Shown here: piece by piece, positions 18,505-26,997 of the stretch
Layout of the letters: every line of letters begins with the position of its first letter
Position numbering within the stretch: the first letter of the stretch is position 1
NCBI GenBank assembly: GCA_022843745.1
Contig: JALHNB010000003.1
Span: 182,126-246,125 of the forward strand
DNA: 64,000 bases
Reading direction: 5' to 3'
Source of the DNA: Anaerolineae bacterium
Lineage (GTDB): Bacteria; Chloroflexota; Anaerolineae; Aggregatilineales; Phototrophicaceae
Notes under the pieces: model-generated
The model's input: the letters and a program-made list of their open reading frames with translations, nothing else
What the model was told of the DNA's origin: nothing
Databases searched by the model: none
Program-made: the position numbers and the translations under genes

Positions 18505-19847
18505 TTGAAGAAGGTGTTTTCCACGACAGCATTGTCAAACGCAACCGCCGGGGTAAGCTGTGGAGCAGATTTTATTTTGGGTCGTTGGTCATTGCGATTG
18601 TGGCGCTCATCACACTGTTTCTGACGGTTATTGATCAGGCTTTCGGTACGGTAGCGCTCTCATATGTAATTGATCCGGCTACACTGGCTGATGGTCGCCC
18701 TCTAGATCAACTATCCAACGAAGAATTAGCAGACATCCTGACCAATAATCTTTCGGCTGGTCGAGCACGTATCGTCCTCCGCGATAACGTGATCGTCAAC
18801 TATAACGCGGATACCTACACTAAGCAGCCTATACAAGAACTGCTGCAAGGCCGCACATTTGACTCATCAGTGGGTGAGAAAACATTAGGTACACTTTCTG
18901 TCGAGGAAGTTGGAAACATACTGGGGCAGAACTTGTCCACCACTACTTTGCTCGACATCGTAACGACTGAGGTCATCCAGGAACAAATCCTCGAGTCGTG
19001 GCCTCTTTTCCAAACGCTCTTCAACTACAATCAAATTGTTGCAGAAAATGCTGAAAAGCACCCCGAAGGCCAGTTGCAATTCCGATCCTGGATTAACACG
19101 CGATTCCTTACCACACCGATGGCGACTGAGGCGCTCAAGACTGGTGTTCGCACCGCGCTTTTAGGTTCGCTGTGGATTATCGCCATTACGATTTTTGTAG
19201 CCCTCCCTATTGGCATTGGATCAGCAGTCTATCTGGAAGAATACGCCCGCACTGGCACACGAAGTCGGCTATTCAACATCATCAACAACATCATTGAAAT
19301 CAACATTCGCAACCTGGCTGGTGTGCCATCCATCATTTACGGTATGCTCGGCTTGTTTGTATTTGTTCGCCTGTTGGGAGATGTTACGCAGGGCCGCACA
19401 ATTTTATCGGCAGGCTTGACAATGGCTCTGCTGATTTTGCCAGTGATTATTATTAACGCGCAGGAAGCTATTCGCGCCGTACCCTATTCGATCCGTGAAG
19501 CCAGTTATGGCATGGGGGCGACACGCTGGCAAACGGTCTCGCGACAGGTGCTGCCTGCGGCGCTGCCGGGCATCATGACAGGCACCATCCTCGGCGTATC
19601 CCGCGCGGTTGGTGAGACTGCACCGCTTATTGTCGTGGGTGCCGCGACCTTCATTGTCACCGATCCCAGCGGATTCTTCTCACAGTTTACGGCGCTCCCC
19701 ATTCAGGTCTATCAATGGACATCGCTGCCCCAGGCCGAGTTTCGTTATGTTGCGGCAGCGGCTATCGTCGTGCTGTTGATATTGCTGATGTCCCTCAACG
19801 CCACCGCGATTATTTTACGCAACCGTTTCAGCAGGAGATTGGCTTAA
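18501..19847 (+). CDS. pstA: Phosphate ABC transporter permease PstA with large extracytoplasmic insertion
   Basis: A 448-residue permease. Its ATG overlaps the pstC stop (ATGA), so translation is coupled. The first helix lies at about 22-46. About 155 residues follow, rich in Asn, Leu and Glu with several helical stretches ([28 protein letters not shown]), before the second helix. Normal PstA proteins are about 290 residues and lack this part. The remaining five helices carry the usual motifs ([27 protein letters not shown]). The insertion faces outside and may contact the enlarged PstC or the FAS1-PstS protein. Confidence 0.9.
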   Translation: MIEEGVFHDSIVKRNRRGKLWSRFYFGSLVIAIVALITLFLTVIDQAFGTVALSYVIDPATLADGRPLDQLSNEELADILTNNLSAGRARIVLRDNVIVNYNADTYTKQPIQELLQGRTFDSSVGEKTLGTLSVEEVGNILGQNLSTTTLLDIVTTEVIQEQILESWPLFQTLFNYNQIVAENAEKHPEGQLQFRSWINTRFLTTPMATEALKTGVRTALLGSLWIIAITIFVALPIGIGSAVYLEEYARTGTRSRLFNIINNIIEINIRNLAGVPSIIYGMLGLFVFVRLLGDVTQGRTILSAGLTMALLILPVIIINAQEAIRAVPYSIREASYGMGATRWQTVSRQVLPAALPGIMTGTILGVSRAVGETAPLIVVGAATFIVTDPSGFFSQFTALPIQVYQWTSLPQAEFRYVAAAAIVVLLILLMSLNATAIILRNRFSRRLA

Positions 19848-20659
19848 TGAATTACACAGTTAGCAACAGTAACAAAGCTGTTGAATTGAAAAATGTGAGC
19901 ATCTACTACGGCGATTATCGTGCCGTCAAGGATGTCAGCCTCGATATTGAACGCAACAAAATCACAGCATTTATCGGCCCGTCGGGCTGCGGCAAAAGCA
20001 CGGTGCTGCGCTGCATCAACCGCATGAACGACCTTGTACCCGGCGCACACGTTGAAGGTGAAGTGTTGTATCGTGGTCGCAATCTGTATGCCGATGATGT
20101 CGATGCTGTCGAAGTACGCCGTCGTATCGGGATGGTGTTCCAGAAGCCGAATCCATTCCCCAAGAGCATTTATGACAACGTTGCCTATGGCCCGCGTTTG
20201 CTCGGCGTAAAAGATCGCAAGGTTCTGGATCAGATTGTCGAGTTAAGTCTGCAACAAGCCGCACTGTGGGATGAAGTCAAAAATGACCTGAAGAAATCCG
20301 GGTTAGCGCTCTCTGGCGGGCAGCAGCAACGCTTATGCATCGCACGGGCGATTGCCGTCGAGCCAGATATTATTCTGATGGACGAACCCTGCTCGGCACT
20401 TGATCCGATTGCGACGCAGCGCATCGAAGAACTGATGAAAGAACTGGTGAAGGACTACACCATCGTCATCGTTACGCACAATATGCAGCAAGCCGTCCGC
20501 GTTTCGAATTACACAGCATTCTACTACATTCGTAAACAGGAAATCGACGGAAAAGAAATTCGTTGGGGCGAACTGGTCGAATTTGGCAAGACCAAGCAGG
20601 TTTTTGACCAACCGGAGCAGGAAGAAACATCCGATTATATTTCGGGACGCTTTGGCTGA
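19847..20659 (+). CDS. pstB: Phosphate ABC transporter ATP-binding protein
   Basis: A 270-residue ATPase of the phosphate importer. The start is the ATG in TAATG, sharing one base with the pstA stop; longer upstream frames are not used. Walker A is GPSGCGKST, the signature is [14 protein letters not shown] and Walker B is [13 protein letters not shown], followed by the switch histidine in VTHNMQQA. It powers PstCA on the inner face of the membrane. The operon ends here with a terminator. No phoU and no PhoR/PhoB pair follow, unlike many pst operons. Confidence 0.96.
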   Translation: MNYTVSNSNKAVELKNVSIYYGDYRAVKDVSLDIERNKITAFIGPSGCGKSTVLRCINRMNDLVPGAHVEGEVLYRGRNLYADDVDAVEVRRRIGMVFQKPNPFPKSIYDNVAYGPRLLGVKDRKVLDQIVELSLQQAALWDEVKNDLKKSGLALSGGQQQRLCIARAIAVEPDIILMDEPCSALDPIATQRIEELMKELVKDYTIVIVTHNMQQAVRVSNYTAFYYIRKQEIDGKEIRWGELVEFGKTKQVFDQPEQEETSDYISGRFG

Positions 20660-20685
20660 TCGCTGTGTTTCAAACATAAGAATCG

Positions 20686-20718
20686 AAAAAAGCCCATGAG
20701 ACGCGGGCTTTTTTGTTT
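20686..20718 (+). terminator. Rho-independent terminator after pstB
   Basis: AAAAAAGCCC and GGGCTTTTTT pair around a 9-base loop, with more T residues after the stem. It ends the pst operon. The A run on the other side means it can also serve the converging nitrilase operon. Confidence 0.88.
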
Positions 20719-20740
20719 TCAGTAATGTTGAGTAATTTGA

Positions 20741-21526
20741 TTAATACACGTCTGTTCGGCGATCTTCGAAAATCGGGATACGCTGGCGTACTTCGTCCAC
20801 CAAGTCCGTCTCGATTTCCGCCGTCAGCATCATCGGTGAATCGCCGCCCTCAATAATGATCTTGCCCCAGGGATCGACAATCATCGAATGTCCGCCGAAT
20901 GTGGCAGCGCCTGTTTTTCCGGCGGCGTTGCAGGCGATGATATAGCACTGGTTTTCAATCGCGCGGGCTACCAGCAAAGCACGCCAATGCTCGACGCGCT
21001 CAATCGGCCATTCTGCCGGGATGATAATCATACGTGCGTGTTCTTCGGCGGAATACAGGCGGAAAAGTTCGGGGAAGCGCAAGTCGTAGCAAATCGCCAG
21101 CGCCGTCCGCCCCCAGGGCAAATCCATTGCCAGCGGTGACGGCCCCGGCTGCAACCACTTGTCCTCGTCCATCAGGCGGAACAGGTGCAGCTTACGGTAA
21201 ACGCCCATCATGCGACCATTGGGTGTGAAAAATGCCGCACTGTTATTCACCTCAACGCCACGTTTTTCCAGAATCGAGCCGACGATGCTGATTTTATTCT
21301 GCTGGGCAACCGTCGTCACCTGAGCGAACATGCCACTGTTGAGCACACTCGCCAATTCTTTCGCATTCTCAAGCGCATATCCTGTTGACCATAATTCCGG
21401 GAAGACGACGATATGCGACCCACGCCGCGCCGCCTCCGCCGATAATTCCTGCATTACGCTAAAATTTTTGCGCACATCGCCGAGCGTAATATTCATCTGC
21501 GCCAGGCTGATACTTAATTTTGCCAC
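20741..21526 (-). CDS. Carbon-nitrogen hydrolase (nitrilase superfamily, omega-amidase-like)
   Basis: A 261-residue nitrilase-superfamily amidase. The catalytic Glu-Lys-Cys triad is visible in FPELWSTGY, YRKLHLF and AICYDLRFPELF. The length and spacing match the Nit2/YafV branch, which hydrolyses omega-amides of 2-oxoacids, but other small amides are possible. The start is a GTG preceded by GGGAG. It is the last gene of a minus-strand operon with the shikimate-kinase-like, HAD and SDR genes. Confidence 0.88.
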   Translation of the reverse strand: MAKLSISLAQMNITLGDVRKNFSVMQELSAEAARRGSHIVVFPELWSTGYALENAKELASVLNSGMFAQVTTVAQQNKISIVGSILEKRGVEVNNSAAFFTPNGRMMGVYRKLHLFRLMDEDKWLQPGPSPLAMDLPWGRTALAICYDLRFPELFRLYSAEEHARMIIIPAEWPIERVEHWRALLVARAIENQCYIIACNAAGKTGAATFGGHSMIVDPWGKIIIEGGDSPMMLTAEIETDLVDEVRQRIPIFEDRRTDVY

Positions 21527-21539
21527 GTTCGCTCCCTAC

Positions 21540-22079
21540 TTAAATGACAACCTGCTGCCAGACGCCTATCACGGCCTCGATAACGTCATCTTCAGGCATA
21601 TAGGTTGTGTCGATTTCGTGAAGGCCGGGTAACTTGCGCACTGCCCATTCGCGCTTGAGATGCCCCAGCGCCAGTGCGCGTTCATCGGGGTTATGATAGC
21701 GCCCCCCAAGCGCCAGATGCAAACTCTGCAAAACCGCATCCAGCGAAGCAACGAGGCAAATCACTGGGCCTGTTTCCTGTAAACGCTCATAATGATTCGC
21801 GTGTAAGAGCGTTTGACCGCTGATGCGAATCACCGCGCTGCGATACAGCAAGGCTTCCTGCACGACCTCGGCCTCGAACGTTTTCAGGCGTGATTCGCCG
21901 TAGAGTGTGCGGATTTCATTGATGGATATCCCATTGCGATCTTCAATTTCGCGCTCGATGTTGAGATAGCGCATTTGCATTTTGCTGGCGATCCGGCGGC
22001 CTATCAACGGCTGATTCGGCCCAGTATAGCCTGTCAGAATGATGTTGCGATCCGAAAGGGATAAAGCGTGCGTTGCCAT
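21540..22079 (-). CDS. Shikimate-kinase-like protein with degenerate P-loop
   Basis: A 179-residue protein with the overall pattern of shikimate kinase (IILTGYTG..., IGRRIASKM, IEREIEDRNGISINEI, YGESRLKTFE). The P-loop is broken: GYTGPNQPLIG stands where GxxGxGK(S/T) is expected, so the Lys is Gln and the Ser/Thr is Pro. The Asp pair after strand 2 is also altered (YLNIE), and the later Gly-Gly-Gly segment is missing. It probably does not transfer phosphate from ATP in the usual way. The start shares one base with the HAD stop (TGATG). It may bind a nucleotide or serve as a non-catalytic partner. Confidence 0.6.
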   Translation of the reverse strand: MATHALSLSDRNIILTGYTGPNQPLIGRRIASKMQMRYLNIEREIEDRNGISINEIRTLYGESRLKTFEAEVVQEALLYRSAVIRISGQTLLHANHYERLQETGPVICLVASLDAVLQSLHLALGGRYHNPDERALALGHLKREWAVRKLPGLHEIDTTYMPEDDVIEAVIGVWQQVVI

Positions 22080-22834
22080 CAACGCCACCCCGGATACCAC
22101 TGGTCGAGAACATCGGGTAATTCCGCCAGCGTATTAAGCGCGTGATCCGGCACGATCAGACCACTGAGCATGGGCGGTGTGGGATGTGTAACCCGTAAAA
22201 CCGCCTGCATACCCGCGCTCTGCGCTCCGGCAATATCAGCGACAGGGTTATCACCAACGAAAACAGTCTCATTCGGCTTCGTGCCGATGCAGTTGAGCGC
22301 GTATTCAAAAATCGCCGGATGCGGCTTGAGAAAACCAACGTCCGCAGCCGAAATGCGACAGGTTGGGAAGTAGGATAACAAGCTGTGTTGTTCCAGTTCC
22401 GCATCGCGCATCCACATGGGCTGATAAGCGTTGGTGACGATCCCGATTTTTATCCCATTTTCGCGCAAAGTGGTCAAAGCTTCGGCGACATCCGGGAATA
22501 ATTTCGAACCCGGCGCTGCGCCCCACTTATAGGCTTCCAGGCAGCGACGTTGGTCGAGACTTTCCGGCGGCACACCCAGCGCAATCAGCGCCTCGACCAT
22601 GACTACCCCGATATTAGGCGCACGAAGATTACCCCGCGCACCTTCCCAGGCTTGCTGTGTGCGGCTGACGAATTCGGTAATCATAGCGTCAAAATCGGAT
22701 AGCGAATGCACTTCATCGCAGATGTAATCGAAGACGCCGCGCAGGAGCAGCCGTTCCCGCGCTTCCCACTGCCTGCCGAATCCACTCCAATCAATCAGCG
22801 TGTCATCTAAATCAAACAATACCGCTTTTAACAT
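22079..22834 (-). CDS. HAD superfamily hydrolase
   Basis: A 251-residue haloacid dehalogenase-type phosphatase. Motif I is FDLDDTLID with the nucleophile Asp, motif II is the Thr in IGIVTNAYQ, and motif IV is VFVGDNPVADIAGA. A helical cap lies at about residues 18-90. Such proteins dephosphorylate small metabolites in the cytosol (phosphoglycolate-like and pyrimidine-nucleotide phosphatases are close relatives), but the substrate is not readable. Translation is coupled to the next gene through a TGATG junction. Confidence 0.88.
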   Translation of the reverse strand: MLKAVLFDLDDTLIDWSGFGRQWEARERLLLRGVFDYICDEVHSLSDFDAMITEFVSRTQQAWEGARGNLRAPNIGVVMVEALIALGVPPESLDQRRCLEAYKWGAAPGSKLFPDVAEALTTLRENGIKIGIVTNAYQPMWMRDAELEQHSLLSYFPTCRISAADVGFLKPHPAIFEYALNCIGTKPNETVFVGDNPVADIAGAQSAGMQAVLRVTHPTPPMLSGLIVPDHALNTLAELPDVLDQWYPGWR

Positions 22835-22850
22835 CGAGAGTCAGAGCCTT

Positions 22851-23819
22851 TCAGGGCGTTGCAACCTCATGGGCGCGCCAGGTCAGAAGCACTTGCTCAA
22901 TGCCCTGCTTCTGGTTGGGGAATTTTAATTTCCAGCCAAGCTGCGATTTGGCTTTGTCATTTTTCGCTTTGGCCGATGCGTTCAGCAGCGCCATATGGGT
23001 TTTATTGACCAGAATGCTGGAGGCAAAAGACGGCAGGCGGCGGCGTGAAGACTGCCCAATACCCAGGTCAGCCGCAAAGTGGTCAGCAAAGGCCGCTATT
23101 GAAACGGGATGATCGTCGGTGATATTAAAGACTTCGCCCGCAGGTTGGCTTTCAACCGCCAGGACGACAGCCGATGCCAGATCGGAGACATAGATCCAAT
23201 TGGCGACGGTATTGTCCTCGCCGAGCAAAAGCGATTTACCCCCCACAAGCGCATCGCGAATTGCAGCAAAATGATCGTCTGGCCCATAAACATAGCCCGC
23301 CCGCAGCACAACACCTGGAATATCGCTGTTGAGTACCGCGCGTTCGGCCTGTACGCCAGCCTTAAACAGCGGATCACTACTGCTCAGTGATGCGCTTTCA
23401 TCTACCGATTCGCCATGCGCGTCGCCATAGAGAAAACTGAAACTGGTGTGAACGATAAATTTCACACCTGTACTTTTCGCGGCTTCGACCAACGCCGCCG
23501 TTCCCTGCGAAACCAGGCGCGTGTAATAATCCCAATCGGTGGTTTGCATGGGCAGACCGTTGATCCCCTGGGTAGCGAGATTGATGACGACATCGGCGCT
23601 CACCATCTTTAGTACGCCAGCAATTTCGCCGGAACGGAACAGGTCATTATAGACGGGCAAACCACCATTCTGGCGAATGAGGGTTGCGCTGTCGAGTCCA
23701 CTACTGGAGCCTGCCACGCGATGTCCACGCGCGACAAGCTGTTTGATAACTTCATATCCCAGGACGCTGTCCGCACCTGTGATGTATACGCTCAACGAGG
23801 AAGAACCATTTTCTAGCAT
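22851..23819 (-). CDS. NAD-dependent epimerase/dehydratase family protein (extended SDR)
   Basis: A protein of about 322 residues with an N-terminal Rossmann motif (YITGADSVLGYEV). The middle strands match extended SDRs, for example VVINLATQG and FIVHTSFSFLYGD. The usual YxxxK catalytic pair is not seen: where Y..SK..AE is expected the protein has LFKAGVQAE. It may therefore bind NAD(P) and a sugar-like ligand without normal dehydrogenase chemistry, or use other residues. The ATG at 23819 follows AAGGAAG; an in-frame TTG three codons earlier is less likely. First gene of the minus-strand operon. Confidence 0.75.
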   Translation of the reverse strand: MLENGSSSLSVYITGADSVLGYEVIKQLVARGHRVAGSSSGLDSATLIRQNGGLPVYNDLFRSGEIAGVLKMVSADVVINLATQGINGLPMQTTDWDYYTRLVSQGTAALVEAAKSTGVKFIVHTSFSFLYGDAHGESVDESASLSSSDPLFKAGVQAERAVLNSDIPGVVLRAGYVYGPDDHFAAIRDALVGGKSLLLGEDNTVANWIYVSDLASAVVLAVESQPAGEVFNITDDHPVSIAAFADHFAADLGIGQSSRRRLPSFASSILVNKTHMALLNASAKAKNDKAKSQLGWKLKFPNQKQGIEQVLLTWRAHEVATP

Positions 23820-23974
23820 AGTATGCAAGCTTCCTTATATTTCAAATAATAAAAATTATGCCATTGAAACACTATGCAATCAACATGCGTTTCTGAGAGT
23901 TTGGCTATAGGCAGGCGAGATGTCCACTGCTAATATGCCATTCAATCTTTTTAGAATGATTGAAGGTGTTAAGA

Positions 23975-25480
23975 ATGAGCGAAAAATATCAACAATTGGT
24001 CAAACGACTGGCAGATGTTCACAATTTAGACCGAACTGCCGCCGTGTTGGGTTGGGATCAACAAACGCTGATGCCAGCGGGTGGGGCTGCTGCCCGCGCC
24101 GCGCAGCTTTCCACAGTGGCACGACTCGCACACGAAATTTTCACGAGCGACGAAACGGCACGTTTAATCGAGGATGCCGCTGCCGAATTGTATGGAGCAG
24201 ATTACAACTCGGATGAGGCCAGCCTGATTCGCGTAACACGTGAGGATTATGAAGATGCCGTCAAGCTCCCGGCGGAACTGGTCGCGGAAATTTCGCGGGC
24301 GACGACGATGGCACATGAGGTCTGGGCAAAGGCGCGGCAGAATAACAGTTTCCAGTCCTTTTTACCTGCCTTAGAGCCGATCATTGATCTGCATCTGCGT
24401 GTGGCGGATTATATCGGCTATGCTGACCAGCCTTATGACGCGCTGATTGACCGTTATGAACGCGGGATCACGACAGCCCGCGTCAAAGAAATTTTCGACG
24501 GTCACAAACCCGATCTCATCGCCCTGATCGCCGCTGTCAACGAGAACGAAGGCCGAGTCAACGACAGCGTACTCCATCAGCCATTCGACATCGACAAGCA
24601 GCGGGACTTCGCGCTGGATGTTGTCAAAAATTTTGGTTTCGATTTTAACCGGGGGCTTCAGGCCGTTTCGGTACATCCATTTTGTACGCATTTTTCGCGC
24701 GACGATGTGCGTATGACCACTCGGTTCAACCCGGACTTTTTAAACCCAGCCCTGTTCGGGATGATGCACGAGGCTGGACACGGCATGTATGAACAGGGCA
24801 GCCCCGCATCGCTGGAAGGTACGCCCCTTTCCGGCGGTACATCGCTCGGCGTTCATGAGTCTCAATCGCGTATGTGGGAAAATCTCGTCGGACGCAGCAA
24901 AGGTTTCTGGACATGGGCGCTGCCTCGGCTGAAGCAGCAGTTCCCAGGGCAGTTTGACAGTGTGAGCCTCGACACATTCTACAAGGCCATCAATAAGGTG
25001 CAGCGCTCGTTTATCCGCGTGGAAGCGGACGAAGCGACCTACAATCTGCACATTATGCTGCGCTTTGATCTCGAAACCGATATGATCGCTGGCAAAGTCA
25101 AACCCGCTGACCTGTCGGAAGAATGGAATGATCGTTTCGAGAGCTTTTTCGGCATCGCTCCGCCAACATATACGCTCGGCGTGTTGCAAGATGTTCACTG
25201 GTCAATGGGGCTGGTCGGGTATTTCGCGACTTACGCGCTGGGGAATTTGCTCTCAGTGCAGTATTACAACAAAGCGGTTCAGGATCGCCCCTCTATTCCT
25301 GACGACATCGCCAACGGCAAATTCGATACGCTGCTGACGTGGCTGAACGAAAATATCCACCAGCATGGGCGCAAATATACATCGGACGAATTGACACGGC
25401 GTGTCACAGGCGAAGGCATCCAATCGCGCGACTATATCCAATATTTGCAAACGAAATTTGGGGAAGTTTACGGGCTGTAG
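23975..25480 (+). CDS. Metallocarboxypeptidase, M32 (Taq) family
   Basis: A 501-residue M32 carboxypeptidase, a zinc enzyme that removes C-terminal residues from peptides in the cytosol. The zinc-binding motif is HEAGH in MMHEAGHGMYEQG, and the family motif HESQSRMWENLVGRS supplies the third ligand. DXRXT-like and GYADQPYDALIDRYE segments also match. The ATG at 23975 follows GAAGG at good spacing; the upstream TTG is not needed. The length matches the family (about 500). Confidence 0.95.
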   Translation: MSEKYQQLVKRLADVHNLDRTAAVLGWDQQTLMPAGGAAARAAQLSTVARLAHEIFTSDETARLIEDAAAELYGADYNSDEASLIRVTREDYEDAVKLPAELVAEISRATTMAHEVWAKARQNNSFQSFLPALEPIIDLHLRVADYIGYADQPYDALIDRYERGITTARVKEIFDGHKPDLIALIAAVNENEGRVNDSVLHQPFDIDKQRDFALDVVKNFGFDFNRGLQAVSVHPFCTHFSRDDVRMTTRFNPDFLNPALFGMMHEAGHGMYEQGSPASLEGTPLSGGTSLGVHESQSRMWENLVGRSKGFWTWALPRLKQQFPGQFDSVSLDTFYKAINKVQRSFIRVEADEATYNLHIMLRFDLETDMIAGKVKPADLSEEWNDRFESFFGIAPPTYTLGVLQDVHWSMGLVGYFATYALGNLLSVQYYNKAVQDRPSIPDDIANGKFDTLLTWLNENIHQHGRKYTSDELTRRVTGEGIQSRDYIQYLQTKFGEVYGL

Positions 25481-25496
25481 ATCGCGATTAAAAATG

Positions 25497-25522
25497 TGGG
25501 CGAGGCAGCACCTCGCCCCTAC
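25497..25522. repeat. GTAGGGGC-type palindrome
   Basis: GGGCGAGG and CCTCGCCC with a short CAGCA centre, then CTAC, lie between the convergent carboxypeptidase and TPR genes. It belongs to the dispersed family and may act as a terminator. Confidence 0.7.
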
Positions 25523-25538
25523 GATAAAATGTGGTCAG

Positions 25539-26852
25539 TTATCCGGCGACCATCTCGGCCTCTTTTTCACGAGCAGATTTTTCACGCTCTTTCGCCTGCT
25601 CATCCACATAGGCTTTGATACGCTCGATATAGCCTCGAACATTGGCGGCTTTTTCGGCTTCCATCACCTTTGCCAGCCTGCCTAAGGTATCCATCAGGCT
25701 TTCCAGCGCATAGGGTGAATCATCTGGCGACGTGACAAAGACCTGCTCAATCGTGGCCTCTGCTAATTCCAGTTTGCCGAGCGCCAGCCGCGCCGTCAGC
25801 AAATCCGCATAAGCCCAATAATTATCGACCTCAGCCTGAACTTCGTTGAAAGCCAGCTTTTCGACCTTGTAATAGGTTTCGATCATTTTCTCGCGATTAC
25901 CCTGCTGCATGTACAACAGCGCGAGGTTGCTAAAGGCGTAGGACGAATTTGGCACGACCTGACCTGCTTTGTCATAGGCGTAGATCGCCTGGTCAATCTG
26001 TCCCCGGCGGCGATATAACCCACCCAGCGAACCCCACCACGATTCGCCATCGTCATCGACCAGCTTGGGCGAAATCGTAAGCCCTTCTTGCAGAAGGCGT
26101 TCGGCACTGTTCAGCACTTTATCGCGCTCGATGCCCGTTTCCATCTTTTCACCAATACGTCGATAGGTGTACCCAAGAACAGCCATCGCAGGCGAGAATT
26201 TATCGTCGATTTCCAGCGCACGTTTCAGGTGATGTTCCGCTTCTTGCAGCCGCCCGGACTGTGTATAAACATAGCCAAGACGATAATGGATAATCGGGTT
26301 ATTTTCGTCCAGCCCCAACGCACGTAAATAAATATCGAGTGCGCCCATATAGTCGCCGGATTTATACTGGCTTTCGCCCAATGGTAAATACGACAGCGCC
26401 AATGTCGCGTTGCTGGTGCTGCGTGTCAATTCGTCACGTAAAGCTCTGATCTCGGCTTCTTTTTCGAGAGTCTGTTTATCCAGACGTGTACGCGCTGACT
26501 CGACTTCATCTTCAAATTTCTTACGTGCTTCAACCAGTTCGCTTTGCGCGGAGAACAGACGAGTCACACCGAGCAGCGCCGCCACACCGCCGACAACTGT
26601 CACCAGAAAGCCAATCGCCTCGAATAAGCCCAGTAGGTTGAAGGCGCGGTCAACACCCAACTCAGATGCAGCGGCGGCTTCCTGAGATTTTTGAACATCG
26701 GCCTGCACCGTCGCGACGGCGTCCTGAATGTAGGCTAACCCATCCTCAATATCCTGAACGGGCGAAGGCGTGGGTTCGACTGTCGCCTCTTGCGCGAGTG
26801 CTGTAGAGACGAAAAATAGCAATAAGAGGGAAAGCAAAAACAAATAACGCAT
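25539..26852 (-). CDS. Membrane-anchored TPR protein
   Basis: A 437-residue protein. The ATG at 26852, with GGAGA upstream, begins a signal peptide (to ALAQ); a longer ORF start is not needed. A second hydrophobic segment at about 70-95 (LGLFEAIGFLVTVVGG) is followed by a charged coiled coil (about 95-140). Four or more TPR units lie at about 155-380, with NPIIHYRLGYVYTQSGRLQEAE as the clearest. The tail is very rich in Lys and Glu. It is a paralogue of the next gene upstream, sharing the TPR region, but lacks that gene's C-terminal domain. TPRs serve as protein-binding scaffolds; the partner is unknown. Confidence 0.8.
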   Translation of the reverse strand: MRYLFLLSLLLLFFVSTALAQEATVEPTPSPVQDIEDGLAYIQDAVATVQADVQKSQEAAAASELGVDRAFNLLGLFEAIGFLVTVVGGVAALLGVTRLFSAQSELVEARKKFEDEVESARTRLDKQTLEKEAEIRALRDELTRSTSNATLALSYLPLGESQYKSGDYMGALDIYLRALGLDENNPIIHYRLGYVYTQSGRLQEAEHHLKRALEIDDKFSPAMAVLGYTYRRIGEKMETGIERDKVLNSAERLLQEGLTISPKLVDDDGESWWGSLGGLYRRRGQIDQAIYAYDKAGQVVPNSSYAFSNLALLYMQQGNREKMIETYYKVEKLAFNEVQAEVDNYWAYADLLTARLALGKLELAEATIEQVFVTSPDDSPYALESLMDTLGRLAKVMEAEKAANVRGYIERIKAYVDEQAKEREKSAREKEAEMVAG

Positions 26853-26940
26853 GGCGTTATCTCCATGTCCAAACGATGGCATGATTCATTATGATACAGC
26901 TTGCGGTTTTCAACAACAGTTCAGCGATTAGCAGTTTTCC

Positions 26941-26968
26941 GTAGGGGCGAGGCATGCCTCGCCCCTAC
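26941..26968. repeat. Perfect 28-bp palindrome GTAGGGGCGAGG...
   Basis: A perfect inverted repeat centred on GCATGC between two tandem TPR genes. It is the clearest copy of the dispersed family in the window. Confidence 0.85.
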
Positions 26969-26997
26969 AAAGATGGGACAATTACACAAAAATCCAG

